Positions 25,712 to 34,536 of a stretch of 64,000 bases of DNA are shown here, one piece after another. Both the position numbers and the translations under genes were made by a program. Origin of the DNA: Pukyongia sp. (GTDB taxonomy: Bacteria; Bacteroidota; Bacteroidia; Flavobacteriales; Flavobacteriaceae); NCBI GenBank assembly GCA_030148705.1, contig JASBSY010000001.1:62001-126000 (forward strand). Reading direction: 5' to 3'. Under the pieces are notes generated by a model. That model was not told the origin of the DNA, made no database searches, and saw only the letters and a list, made by a program, of their open reading frames with translations. How positions within the stretch are numbered: the first letter of the stretch is position 1; the number at the start of each line of letters is the position of its first letter.

Positions 25712-27394
25712 TTAATCGAGGATCAGCTTTATGGTAAACCAACTGTCTTCTATCCGCAGTCGTGCGAAATACAATCCATTGCCAAGGCTGTTCCCGGCTT
25801 CATTTGTTCCGTTCCAGCGAATTCTTTGATCACCTTCTACTTGAGCATCCAACAGCGTGATTAATCGCCTTCCTTCCATATCAAATATCTCGAGCGTTAC
25901 AGAATTGAGATCTGCAGTCCTAAAACCAATTATTGTTTCATCCGAAACCGGGTTCGGCACAGCCGAAAACCGAAATTCTGAAGTGAGTTGTTGTTCGTTT
26001 AAAGCCAGAATTCCCTCGGGAGATATCTTGGTGTAATACACATCCTGGCCCCCGTTTAATGTGTTACACCATGCCAGGTGGGCAAAATCGTTATCCGATT
26101 TCATGTCGAAGTAATCTCCCATCTTATCCTGGTTGGGATATCCGATGGTAGGATCGAACATTTCGGAAATCACGGCGTAATCATTCCAGGTATCACCCTG
26201 ATCTTCAGACCAGGCATATATAAGCCTTGAATCCACATTCCCGCTACCGGCAGTACTCGTATCGAGATATACAACATCGATCCTTCCATTAGGAGCGACA
26301 GACATGGTTCCAAACCATTGAAAGGAATCGGTGCCACTATCAACATTGATTCTAACCGGGGGAGAAAAACTGTTGCCGCCATCGCTGCTCTTTGCAAACA
26401 TCACATCGGCAGGATCGCTTATTCCCGATCTAAAGACGGAAGCCAGAACATAAATGTTGCCGTCTCCCGGCCCACCGGAGTTATCATGATCGATATCTGC
26501 CTGTCCTACCAGCCCTTCGGGATTTACAGCGGCACCGGCATATACAATCCCATCGAGATCTATATTGGTAAGAAAGTCCCAGCTAACCGACTGTCCCGGG
26601 TCCTTAGCGTTGGTAGATTTTACCACCACCATATTGTTTTGGGTTCTGCCAACTAAATACAAATCTCCATTACCATCCACAGTCATTGTACCCCAGAACG
26701 GTTGCCCCAGAATGGTTTCACAAGGCTCGAAGCTATTACTGCCATCGGTAGAGCGTGTAAAGGCTCCGGGGGCACAGGTGGTAAAGGAGGTGTTCCAGTA
26801 TGAGTAATTATGTCCATCGCTCGCAAGTCCCGATCGGTCTAAAGTCATCCATTGTTTATCTCCCCCAAAAGCCGGAACAGGCGGTTCCCAGTCCACGCCC
26901 CCATCGGTGATCTTATAGACATCACAATTGAATGATTGCCGCAAACTGTTGTAATAGAAATTTCCCTGGTTGTCGTAATCCAATACAGGATCGGATCTGA
27001 AAACCCCGGGATCGATCACTCCCGGAAACGTCCAGCTGAGACCACCGTCCAGAGAATAACCATAACCGGCCTGACGGAAATTATTATTTACGGTATCGAA
27101 CTGTCGCCATCCGATAACGATCCGGTTTGGATTTGTGGGATCGATTGCGATGGAAGGTTCATTTGCAGCGTCTCCGATAATATTATTGCCATTCTCATCC
27201 ACATTTACCTGAGTCGTATAAAAATTCGTCCCGGTACGAATGTAAGGAGTGGATCGCTGCATACTGCTTCTATCCACGAAGATATACGGATCATCCGGAA
27301 TTTCAGGAGGCATATTGCTTATATCCTGGCCAAAGGAGGAAAGACTGTAGAGTATAAATGAAGAGAAGATAAAAAGCTTGTAATAATTTTTCAT
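25712..27394 (-). CDS. sialidase-like Asp-box propeller with T9SS domain
   Basis: The 560-residue protein has a signal peptide (1-22, ..SFGQD) and a six-bladed propeller with Asp boxes (SLDGGLSW, STDGSNSF, SSDGGNSF, SEDQGDTW) plus ANEPSIAIDPTNPNRIVIGW, an exo-alpha-sialidase-like or BNR-repeat layout. The catalytic Arg triad and Tyr of true sialidases are not evident, so enzyme activity is uncertain. The last 85 residues (RFSAVPNPVSDETIIGFRT.. to ..DSWFTIKLILD) combine a T9SS type A signal with a FlgD-like Ig element (IFDMEGRRLITLLDAQ, GNGLYFARL). Exported through the type IX system. Confidence 0.85.
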   Translation of the reverse strand: MKNYYKLFIFSSFILYSLSSFGQDISNMPPEIPDDPYIFVDRSSMQRSTPYIRTGTNFYTTQVNVDENGNNIIGDAANEPSIAIDPTNPNRIVIGWRQFDTVNNNFRQAGYGYSLDGGLSWTFPGVIDPGVFRSDPVLDYDNQGNFYYNSLRQSFNCDVYKITDGGVDWEPPVPAFGGDKQWMTLDRSGLASDGHNYSYWNTSFTTCAPGAFTRSTDGSNSFEPCETILGQPFWGTMTVDGNGDLYLVGRTQNNMVVVKSTNAKDPGQSVSWDFLTNIDLDGIVYAGAAVNPEGLVGQADIDHDNSGGPGDGNIYVLASVFRSGISDPADVMFAKSSDGGNSFSPPVRINVDSGTDSFQWFGTMSVAPNGRIDVVYLDTSTAGSGNVDSRLIYAWSEDQGDTWNDYAVISEMFDPTIGYPNQDKMGDYFDMKSDNDFAHLAWCNTLNGGQDVYYTKISPEGILALNEQQLTSEFRFSAVPNPVSDETIIGFRTADLNSVTLEIFDMEGRRLITLLDAQVEGDQRIRWNGTNEAGNSLGNGLYFARLRIEDSWFTIKLILD

Positions 27395-27546
27395 AGCGGT
27401 GATATTGCAGGTTTTCGAATAGTATGACGATCTACTTGCTTAAATATAGTTCAATTTGTACAGTCTAAACTGGGTAAGTGCCCGATACTAGTCTGCATTT
27501 ATAAATGACGCTCTCATTAATCGACAGCTTGATGTTAAACTGTTTA

Positions 27547-28080
27547 CTATTCAATCTCACTAGGACGCAGGGCCTCGGACGAAATTTTCCAGCGGTCGTC
27601 ATAGATGGATTTATATTGGATCTCGAAATCAAAGCCTTCAGATCTTAGGCGTTCGAGAATCTTTAGAAATGCTTTGTAACTGTATTCATCACCTCCTACA
27701 ATAAGTACGTTCCTCCTGGAGCTGGCCGGTATGGCAACACCAAGATGAAGTGTAGTGAAATTGATTATATGAATACTATCCATTTCAGGGACATAATCCC
27801 TCAGAAACTCGTGAAACTCCATATCATATGTCTTATTCTTATAGTGAATCACACGACTTTCAATTATAGCAGGCCCAACTCCATAATTTTCAAGATCTAT
27901 GGAAAATGTTTTTTTTGCCCCATTATCAGACGAGTCTAACATGAGATATGGCAATACCGATAGTTTGCTTTGTTCTTCGATAATGTTAGTCTGTTTCACA
28001 AAGATAAACAGGGTAAAAAGGCTGATTGCTATAGCGACTATACTAACGATTTTATCGGACGTCCAGAATTTACTTTTCAT
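27547..28080 (-). CDS. membrane-anchored protein of unknown function
   Basis: The 177-residue protein has an N-terminal helix (about 11-28, IVSIVAIAISLFTLFIFV) and a soluble domain with alternating beta strands (FSIDLENYGVGPAIIESRVIHYKNKTYD). The latter resembles the membrane-anchored beta domain of unnamed bacterial proteins beginning KQTNIIEEQSKLSVLPYL. No family name is certain. It is divergent from the ExbD gene (105 bp between starts), a spacing that may hold both promoters. Confidence 0.6.
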   Translation of the reverse strand: MKSKFWTSDKIVSIVAIAISLFTLFIFVKQTNIIEEQSKLSVLPYLMLDSSDNGAKKTFSIDLENYGVGPAIIESRVIHYKNKTYDMEFHEFLRDYVPEMDSIHIINFTTLHLGVAIPASSRRNVLIVGGDEYSYKAFLKILERLRSEGFDFEIQYKSIYDDRWKISSEALRPSEIE

Positions 28081-28185
28081 AATAAAATGTAAGAAAGTAT
28101 AAAGATATTAATTCTAAGGAGTTTGAAATGAGGTGTTTCTGGCACTTTCTTTGATGTTTCCGTAATACATCAAACCATCAATCCA

Positions 28186-28743
28186 ATGTCAAGACGTAGA
28201 TCACGCCCTTCAGTAAATGCAGGAAGTATGGCAGACATAGCGTTCCTGTTATTAATATTTTTCCTCGTAACATCCATGATCCCTAATGACAAAGGGATTG
28301 CTCGAAAACTACCGCAAAAATGCCCTCCGGGTACGATTTGCGACACGGATATTGCAGTTCGAAATCTATTTCAGATATATTTGAATGAAACCGGCGAACT
28401 ATTGGTAAACAACCAACTAACTCCTATTGATATGATGGGAACGAAATTAGTGGCCTTTATCGATAACAATGGTAGTAACAGCTGTCACTATTGTACCGGA
28501 GCGCAATTAGCCACTTCGTCCGAGCACCCCAATAAGGCGGTAATTTCGTTAAGTACGCATCGGTTAACCCCATATTCAGAATTCATCAGGGTTCATGATG
28601 AGATCACCAAAGCTTATAATGAGCTTAGGACTAACTATATGACTACTATCTTAAAGAAAGAGGAAGATCAATTAACTACCGACGATTTGCATGAAATTAA
28701 AGAAGCCTATCCCTTTCTTATTTCTGAAGCAGTGCTCAAATAA
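28186..28743 (+). CDS. ExbD/TolR family biopolymer transport protein
   Basis: The 185-residue protein starts MSRRRSRPSVNAGSMADIAFLLLIFFLVTSM, the ExbD N-terminal signature, with the conserved membrane Asp (SMADIAFLL, residue 17) that carries protons. In the ExbB-ExbD-TonB complex this energises outer-membrane receptors. Its periplasmic domain holds four cysteines, C46, C52, C100 and C103 (the last two in CHYC). No exbB or tonB is adjacent, so it works with a partner elsewhere. It is probably co-transcribed with the CxxC protein at 28794 (50 bp apart). Confidence 0.9.
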   Translation: MSRRRSRPSVNAGSMADIAFLLLIFFLVTSMIPNDKGIARKLPQKCPPGTICDTDIAVRNLFQIYLNETGELLVNNQLTPIDMMGTKLVAFIDNNGSNSCHYCTGAQLATSSEHPNKAVISLSTHRLTPYSEFIRVHDEITKAYNELRTNYMTTILKKEEDQLTTDDLHEIKEAYPFLISEAVLK

Positions 28744-28793
28744 CATTCACTTTCACAGATTATCTATATATTGTACCTATAAAATCTCGCAAA

Positions 28794-29441
28794 ATGATTA
28801 AAAAATTACCATTGGCCTTACTTGCGATTATTGGAATTTCCGTTTCAATTTCGGCACAGATCAGGCCCGTTAAGATCGAAGATGAAAAGCTAAACAACCG
28901 CGTCCTCATCTATGCCCTGAATGAGAATGAATTTGATCTGGACGTTTCTATAGAAGTTGAAGGCACAGGCTTTAGGCAGCGCGGAGGGGTGGCTAGATTA
29001 TACAGGGTTCCCGCAGCTTCCCGGGTGAATATTCACAGCCTTATCGTAGAACGCGGAAAAGTACCCGTTTACACCTACAAACTCAAGGTAAACGACAGCC
29101 TTTCACGCCGCGTTATAAAACCGGAGGCTACTCCTATCAAAATCGATCCCCGTAAAAATATACTGGTGTATTTAAAAGAAGGCTGCAGCAGCTGTGAAAC
29201 CATGGTTCAAAAGTTAGATAGCAGTTATTATAAGTATCGCACCATGGACCTGTCGGAAAAACCGGAAGTGAAAGAGTACCTGATCAATACATTTAAGTAT
29301 ACCTCTACCCCGTATGACTCTATCCGAAACCCAATTGTAAGTCTTGGCGGAACGCTATATTCTGAAATTGAAACATATAATCAGCTGCTCGAAAAGTTGA
29401 ACGCTCCTGACGAATCCAAAACGGAGTCGCCCGAAGATTAA
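28794..29441 (+). CDS. secreted CxxC protein, glutaredoxin/thioredoxin-like
   Basis: The 215-residue protein has a signal peptide (1-21, ..ISAQ) and an N-terminal beta domain (about 25-105). A C-terminal domain has the motif EGCSSCETM, in which C131 and C134 form a CxxC pair in a thioredoxin-like strand-helix setting (NILVYLKEGCSSCETMVQKL). That suggests a periplasmic thiol-disulfide role. It directly follows the ExbD gene, whose periplasmic domain also carries cysteines. The gene ends 4 bp inside the 3' end of the convergent HTH gene. No exact family known. Confidence 0.65.
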   Translation: MIKKLPLALLAIIGISVSISAQIRPVKIEDEKLNNRVLIYALNENEFDLDVSIEVEGTGFRQRGGVARLYRVPAASRVNIHSLIVERGKVPVYTYKLKVNDSLSRRVIKPEATPIKIDPRKNILVYLKEGCSSCETMVQKLDSSYYKYRTMDLSEKPEVKEYLINTFKYTSTPYDSIRNPIVSLGGTLYSEIETYNQLLEKLNAPDESKTESPED

Positions 29442-29638
29442 TCGGTATCGGTTAAGCTGAAGATATCGTTGACCGGTTTGCCAAACACCCTCGAGAGTTT
29501 TAATGCCAGTACAGTGGACGGCACATATTTGTTCGATTCTATTGAATTAATCGTCTGTCGCGAAACGTCAATCTTACGTGCCAGTTCTTCCTGAGTGATA
29601 TTCAGGATAGCACGTTCCACTTTTAGCGTATTCTTCAT
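29438..29638 (-). CDS. small XRE-type helix-turn-helix regulator
   Basis: A 66-residue DNA-binding protein of XRE/Cro type: NTLKVERAILNITQEELARKIDVSRQTINSIESNKYVPSTVLALKLSRVFGKPVNDIF contains the HTH (about residues 13-33). I set the start at 29638 because that ATG overlaps the stop codon of the upstream membrane gene (ATGA), the normal arrangement for coupled translation; an ATG three codons upstream is also possible. With its membrane partner it forms a two-gene operon, which it probably represses through the palindrome upstream. Confidence 0.85.
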   Translation of the reverse strand: MKNTLKVERAILNITQEELARKIDVSRQTINSIESNKYVPSTVLALKLSRVFGKPVNDIFSLTDTD

Positions 29639-30084
29639 GATCGGCATTTTTTTAGCATAACATAGAAGAACATAAGCTGCACCATTAACATAAAGGTCAT
29701 TACCTGATAATAACTTATCTCCCAGCTAGTGTTTTCAGAGCCGAGAATCGTAAACACAGCTAAGTTTACTAGTGGCTGCACTACCGAGTATAGCACGCCG
29801 AGCACAAATGCCAGAGCGTACGATTGCATTCTGATCATTCTGATCATCTCGTCCTCTACCCTTTCTCTCGAGACCGATACCAATAGTAACCCAATAAGCA
29901 TCAGATTCCTTATCACCGGTCTGGACCAGGCGAGCTCTACTTCTGAAAATTTAAAGAACAGTAACCCACTAAAAGCAAGCAAAGCCAGTATCCAGCCAAC
30001 CGATTTATATGAATGCGGCAATTGAAACTTTTTTAATCGCTCCAGATTTCTTTTGTCCCATTCTATTATTTTTCTAATCCCCAT
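29635..30084 (-). CDS. four-helix membrane protein paired with an HTH regulator
   Basis: Start set at 30084 (MGIRKIIEWDKRN), 149 residues; an ATG ten codons upstream lies inside the operator-like region. It has about four transmembrane helices (WILALLAFSGLLFF, LMLIGLLLVSV, ALAFVLGVLYSVV, VMTFMLMVQLMFFYVML). A cytoplasmic loop has VSRERVEDEMIRMIRMQSY, a conserved motif of the membrane half of such membrane-protein/HTH pairs in Bacteroidota. The genes overlap by 4 bp with the HTH gene, so the regulator may be controlled by or control the membrane protein. Function unknown. Confidence 0.75.
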   Translation of the reverse strand: MGIRKIIEWDKRNLERLKKFQLPHSYKSVGWILALLAFSGLLFFKFSEVELAWSRPVIRNLMLIGLLLVSVSRERVEDEMIRMIRMQSYALAFVLGVLYSVVQPLVNLAVFTILGSENTSWEISYYQVMTFMLMVQLMFFYVMLKKCRS

Positions 30085-30093
30085 AACAATATA

Positions 30094-30146
30094 GTTTACT
30101 TTACATAATGACAAATATACTATATAATATGTAAAATATACTTTAC
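30094..30146 (-). promoter_or_regulatory. operator-promoter region of the membrane-protein/HTH operon
   Basis: The -7 box TATATTTG reads on the minus strand at 30119-30112, 28 bp before the start. Upstream is a near-perfect palindrome GTAAAATATACTTTAC (30131-30146), and a half-site-like GTTTACTTTAC lies at 30094-30104. Overlap with the promoter suggests autoregulation by the HTH protein. Confidence 0.5.
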
Positions 30147-30177
30147 TTTTAAGAAAAAATAAGAAAGAAGTGCAGTA

Positions 30178-30828
30178 TTATTCTTTTATTACGATGACCG
30201 TAGCCCTGTTCCCGGTGAGTAAATTCCATTCAGCAGCAGAGATCAACTGTCCCTTATCGTTGTAGACGTGCAATTCGGCGGTATTCGGTCCTGATGACCC
30301 CTGGTTTAATGCGAGAAATTCAATTCGGTTATACCCTTCTACAAGGGTTAGAGTGAACCCGGCAAAGGCACCACCCAGGGAGATATCCGACTGAACGATG
30401 TCTTCGTTCACCAGTACCCTGATACGGTCTCCGTCTACAAATTCATGGTCACGGTACTTCACCTGAACGAAGCCTCCGCTTGTAAGCAATTCTCCTAAAA
30501 ACTGGTCACGACCGTACTCTTCTTTGGCCTCTTTGTCTTTTTTAAATGCTTTGGGAACGATGTTAGAAGTATAATCCATTAGTCCGTCCCCGGCTGTAAA
30601 ATCAACTTTCTCCTCCGAATCGAGTAAATCCCTTTCGGTATTTGGATTCAATGGGCTGTCGAAGTTGCTCAGGCTTGGGGTTTTAACAGGTGGCAATTCC
30701 AGGCCTTCAGAGCTCTTAAATTCATCTTCAACCTGTTCGAACTGAACTTCCGGCAACGGATTTTCAACCTGTGCAAAAACATATCCGCATGGAATCATAA
30801 AAAACAAGAAAAGAATATAATTTCGCAT
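30178..30828 (-). CDS. secreted protein of unknown function
   Basis: The 216-residue protein has a signal peptide (1-20, ..YVFAQ) and an acidic, proline-rich linker (21-75). A C-terminal beta domain (about 100-215) follows, with FVQVKYRDHEFVDGDRIRVLVNEDIVQ and GYNRIEFLALNQGSSGPNTAELHVY, an Ig-like beta-sandwich pattern. It precedes no enzyme in its orientation but follows the M14 peptidase gene by 53 bp on the same strand, so co-transcription is possible. No T9SS domain. Family not recognised. Confidence 0.65.
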   Translation of the reverse strand: MRNYILFLFFMIPCGYVFAQVENPLPEVQFEQVEDEFKSSEGLELPPVKTPSLSNFDSPLNPNTERDLLDSEEKVDFTAGDGLMDYTSNIVPKAFKKDKEAKEEYGRDQFLGELLTSGGFVQVKYRDHEFVDGDRIRVLVNEDIVQSDISLGGAFAGFTLTLVEGYNRIEFLALNQGSSGPNTAELHVYNDKGQLISAAEWNLLTGNRATVIVIKE

Positions 30829-30881
30829 TTGTAGTTTTTTGAAGATCGCAGCAATAATTACACCAACCCGTTATAACAACT

Positions 30882-33197
30882 TTAAATTTTTATCAATTTT
30901 CTTGTGAAGACAGTATTTTCAAACCCGTCTGCTACTTTCAGAAAATAAACTCCACGGGCCAAAGAACCGCTTACCGAAAGTTTAATCGAAGTATGTCCGT
31001 GAATTTCTTCAGTTGGAATAAGCCTACCCTGAATATCATATAGCTTTACTCTCACGGTATCACCTGAATAAGGGCCGCCTAATTCGATAGTAAACTCATC
31101 TTTAAATGGGTTGGGAAAGATTGCCAGCCGCTGTTCCAATAGTTGGCCTGAATCCAGGATCTCCGTATCGTAGTCCAAAAGCCTGAAATCATCAAAATAG
31201 AACCCATCCCCCGGTAAGGAGTTATCTGTGTTCAATTCAAACCTGAAACGAACATCACTAAATCCGATAAAGCCATCTAATAACACGACTTCGTTCTTCC
31301 AATCATTATTAGTACTGTATTCCCTAAGGTCGGTCCAGGTTGTCCCACTATCTATGGAAACCTGGAATGCAGCCCTGTCGTCCTCTTCAATAGACCATTT
31401 AGCTGCATAGGTTATCACCGGATTTTCAAGTCCGGTAAAATCGAAAGCCAGATCGAGTTCGAAAAAATTGAGACTGTTATTCTCCGAATTACCCCCGTTA
31501 GAATCTCCGAAAGAAAATTCACCACTATAGGAATCGTCCGCCACCAGTCCCCAACTAATACCATTTCCGCTCGCAATCCATTGAGAGGGTCCATTTTCTG
31601 CATCGTCATTGAACACAACAGTGTGATTGCCTACAATTATAGGAATTTGTTCAATTTCATTCAACACCCCATCCTGATAGGTGGATGCTGTAAGCGTAAA
31701 GGAGGAGTCGGAGAATGAAGGGTCTATTTCAATGGTAAAAGGGCTGCTGTTGTTATCCTTCCTCTCTCTTGGAAGAATCGTACCGTAACCTGAAGCTGTC
31801 GATACACTTACAAGTGGCGAAGAAGCCTCCAGCACCACACTTACCACATCTGCACCGGCTCCCACTCCTACATTCTTCACTTCCACGATAAGGTCGAAAC
31901 TGGAACCGATAAGGGCATCACCTAATTGAGTATGACTTTGAACATCCAAATACGCTCCGGCTATCCATGATTGATAATACATGGGCCGTACATTTTCACC
32001 CACCAGGTCGAAAATGGTACTTGGAGTTGGCCAGAATCCATCGCCGTCAATTTCCGGAGTCCAACCGTAAATACCTTCCGAAAAGAAGTAATCACGGGTA
32101 GTTCCACAACTCGTATACCCCAGCATCTGGAAGGTTACGCCGTAGGGATAGTCATTATCGTTAAGAAAGGCCGACGCCCACTCTGAAAATATTCCAAAGG
32201 CCGGCGGTGAGGTATCAAAACCGAAAGGCATCAAATAACTACCTGCCGTAGAGTGAATGGAAAAGCCCATTTTTGGTTCAATCTGGGCAAGAAAATTACT
32301 GATCACCGTGGTTTCGGGTTCGGAGAAAGGTCCCGTGCCCCTGTAAGTATTAGAGCATGGGTCACCGCTGCTGCAGTCGCTGTTGTGATTGTACCCGAAC
32401 GAATAATTCCTATTCAGGTCTACCCCTATGCAACCTCCCGGTGAATTCCTGCGGTTCTTTCTCCACAGACCACCACCATTCGGATCAGTTTGTTGGTTGT
32501 GAACGTATCCGTCGGGATTTACTACCGGAACAAAATACAGTTCCCTGTTGTTTACCAGGAATTGAACTGCGGGGTCGGTGTCGTAATTCTCCAATAACCA
32601 GAACATATAATTAATGTTGGTGGCCATGGACAAAGGTTCCCTGGCGTGGTGTAAACCGTCGAAATAAGCTGCCGGCTCAGGCTCATCAATGTTGGGATTG
32701 TCGGATATCTTGACCATCCAGATTGGTCGTCCTTCCAGAGAATTTCCAATATTTATTTTTGGGGTAACGAGGTTGGGATAATTAAGCAGCATCTCATCGA
32801 GTTTGGCTTCAACTTCCGCCAAAGTATAGAAGCCACCCATTGAGCCCAGGTCGAAACCATCGGCAACATTTCGGTTTTTGGTCATACTTAAACGATTGGG
32901 TTGGTCGTTTTCCACCATAGTCTCATAAAAAGCGCGGTAGTCCGGTATAACTATCTCGTAATTGAATTGCTGATATTCCAATAGCCGAAGTTCATCTTGA
33001 TTGACAAAAAAGCCAATACTGTTGTCCTTTCCTATCTCGGGATGGTCGATATCGAATCCTAACGAGGCCAGTCTCTCGATCTCAACAGCTGTATCGTAGT
33101 AAACCTTTACTTTGCTGTAGACCTGTTGTTGTGCCCTTCCGAAAAAACTAATTAATAGAAAACCTAAGAGCAGTGCAATTTTATTTATTCGATTCAT
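30882..33197 (-). CDS. M14 zinc carboxypeptidase with T9SS domain
   Basis: This 771-residue exported enzyme (signal peptide 1-22, ..FFGRAQ) has the M14 (carboxypeptidase A type) core. Zinc ligands are H184 and E187 (HHAREP) and H315 (SIHSTAG), and the general base is E382 (WTPEIDGD). Substrate-binding motifs are NPDGYVHN and CIGVDLNRNYSFGY. A propeptide-like segment (25-120), a CARDB-like beta domain (about 440-520) and a carbohydrate- or jelly-roll domain (530-680) lie around it. The last 80 residues (LAIFPNPFKDEFTIEL.. to ..NTVFTRKLIKI) are the T9SS sorting domain. It degrades extracellular peptides. Its start overlaps the end of the small gene at 33181. Confidence 0.92.
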   Translation of the reverse strand: MNRINKIALLLGFLLISFFGRAQQQVYSKVKVYYDTAVEIERLASLGFDIDHPEIGKDNSIGFFVNQDELRLLEYQQFNYEIVIPDYRAFYETMVENDQPNRLSMTKNRNVADGFDLGSMGGFYTLAEVEAKLDEMLLNYPNLVTPKINIGNSLEGRPIWMVKISDNPNIDEPEPAAYFDGLHHAREPLSMATNINYMFWLLENYDTDPAVQFLVNNRELYFVPVVNPDGYVHNQQTDPNGGGLWRKNRRNSPGGCIGVDLNRNYSFGYNHNSDCSSGDPCSNTYRGTGPFSEPETTVISNFLAQIEPKMGFSIHSTAGSYLMPFGFDTSPPAFGIFSEWASAFLNDNDYPYGVTFQMLGYTSCGTTRDYFFSEGIYGWTPEIDGDGFWPTPSTIFDLVGENVRPMYYQSWIAGAYLDVQSHTQLGDALIGSSFDLIVEVKNVGVGAGADVVSVVLEASSPLVSVSTASGYGTILPRERKDNNSSPFTIEIDPSFSDSSFTLTASTYQDGVLNEIEQIPIIVGNHTVVFNDDAENGPSQWIASGNGISWGLVADDSYSGEFSFGDSNGGNSENNSLNFFELDLAFDFTGLENPVITYAAKWSIEEDDRAAFQVSIDSGTTWTDLREYSTNNDWKNEVVLLDGFIGFSDVRFRFELNTDNSLPGDGFYFDDFRLLDYDTEILDSGQLLEQRLAIFPNPFKDEFTIELGGPYSGDTVRVKLYDIQGRLIPTEEIHGHTSIKLSVSGSLARGVYFLKVADGFENTVFTRKLIKI

Positions 33198-33381
33198 CAG
33201 ATTCTTTCTTTTTCGACCTTTTTTTGCGCATCACAAGATACAAAATCAGGAATATCAGAGGTACTACAATATAAATAATGATATCTGCGGGGTCCGAGAT
33301 GTCCAGTGGGGTGTTATTGTCTGGATGTGGTACTTCCCTGGGAATTTGAATAAGTGCGACGATGGTGTTTAAAATGGCCAT
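33181..33381 (-). CDS. 66-residue single-helix membrane protein
   Basis: Short protein with a leading polar segment (about 1-30), a single helix (about 31-48, ADIIIYIVVPLIFLILYLVM) and a lysine-rich tail (RKKRSKKKESDESNK). Its 3' end overlaps the start of the M14 peptidase gene by 17 bp, so the two are co-transcribed. Similar small proteins are common upstream of adenylosuccinate or peptidase genes in flavobacteria, but no role is known. It could anchor a partner. Confidence 0.65.
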   Translation of the reverse strand: MAILNTIVALIQIPREVPHPDNNTPLDISDPADIIIYIVVPLIFLILYLVMRKKRSKKKESDESNK

Positions 33382-33509
33382 TCTTTTTTATTTTAAGTTA
33401 CAAAAAGTATCCATGTTGCCCTTAAAATTTAACAAATTATGTTAAGTATTTGGATATGTCGATTAAGAGTGTTATCCTGTCGTGTTCACTTAAAAACAAA
33501 AATCCATAT

Positions 33510-34376
33510 ATGAGACAACTCAAAATTTCGAAGCAAGTTACCAACCGTGAGACCAAGTCGTTAAATACCTATCTCCAGGATGTAAGTAAACTGGATATGA
33601 TTACCGCTGAAGAAGAGGTGGAATTGGCGCAAAAGATTCGGGAAGGTGACCAGCAGGCTTTGAATAAGCTAACGAAGGCAAACCTTCGATTTGTGATTTC
33701 AGTTGCCAAGCAATATCAGAATCAGGGATTAAGTTTGCCCGATTTGATCAATGAGGGAAATGTGGGGTTGGTAAAAGCTGCTAAGCGCTTCGATGAAACT
33801 CGTGGATTCAAATTCATATCGTATGCGGTGTGGTGGATCAGGCAATCGATACTTCAGGCCATCGCAGAACAAGCGAGGGTTGTGCGTTTACCTCTGAATA
33901 AGATAGGAGACATCAGTAAAATTAAAAAGACGGCACTTCACCTTCAGCAGATCTACGAACGTATGCCCACGACGGAGGAGATCGCAAAGGAATTGGATAT
34001 GTCGGTAAGTAAGGTAAAGACCTCCCTTAAAAATGCCAATAAGAGCTTGTCGATGGATGCACCATTCCAGGAAGGTGAGAACGACAATAACCTATACGAT
34101 GTGATTTCATCGGGAAACAATCCGGTGCCGGATCGAAGCCTGCTTTTAGAATCCTTGCAAATTGAAATAGAGCGAGCCCTTGACACATTGCCCGATCGCG
34201 AGGCTGATGTAGTAAGACTCAATTTTGGGCTTTCTGATCAACCGGCGATGACTTTACAGGAAATTGGAGATACATTCGACCTGAGTCGGGAACGTGTTCG
34301 ACAGATTCGGGAAAAGGCAATTAGGAGTTTGCGCAGTACTTCAAAAAGTCATATTCTTAAAAAATATTTAGGTTAA
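33510..34376 (+). CDS. RpoD/SigA-type RNA polymerase sigma factor, likely paralog
   Basis: Sigma-70 family member of 288 residues, starting [15 protein letters not shown], the normal Bacteroidota RpoD opening; I used the start at 33510, not the ATG 20 codons upstream. Region 1.2 ([20 protein letters not shown]), region 2 ([30 protein letters not shown]), region 3 and region 4 ([26 protein letters not shown]) are intact. It lacks the long region 1.1 of proteobacterial RpoD, as is normal here. Several core positions depart from the usual housekeeping sequence ([25 protein letters not shown]), so it may be a second RpoD-like factor. It would read TAnnTTTG promoters. Confidence 0.85.
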   Translation: MRQLKISKQVTNRETKSLNTYLQDVSKLDMITAEEEVELAQKIREGDQQALNKLTKANLRFVISVAKQYQNQGLSLPDLINEGNVGLVKAAKRFDETRGFKFISYAVWWIRQSILQAIAEQARVVRLPLNKIGDISKIKKTALHLQQIYERMPTTEEIAKELDMSVSKVKTSLKNANKSLSMDAPFQEGENDNNLYDVISSGNNPVPDRSLLLESLQIEIERALDTLPDREADVVRLNFGLSDQPAMTLQEIGDTFDLSRERVRQIREKAIRSLRSTSKSHILKKYLG

Positions 34377-34403
34377 ACTATCCCCACAACCTAATATTTA
34401 CGG

Positions 34404-34434
34404 GCCCTTTCGCTGATTGTGTGAGGGCTTTTTC
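34404..34434 (+). terminator. possible terminator after the sigma factor gene
   Basis: Arms GCCCT (34404-34408) and AGGGC (34424-34428) with a TTTTTC run. Pairing inside the loop is weak, so this is a tentative call. Confidence 0.45.
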
Positions 34435-34502
34435 TATTTGTGCCGAGCACATTTAACATAACTATAGCAGTCATTAACTAATTATTTGGAGGGGTGAGCA
34501 GT

Positions 34503-34510
34503 TATCTTTG
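34503..34510 (+). promoter_or_regulatory. Bacteroidota-type -7 box (TATCTTTG)
   Basis: A perfect TAnnTTTG lies 26 bp upstream of the OmpA lipoprotein start codon. Confidence 0.75.
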
Positions 34511-34536
34511 TGATAACAAACCTATAAACTATTATT

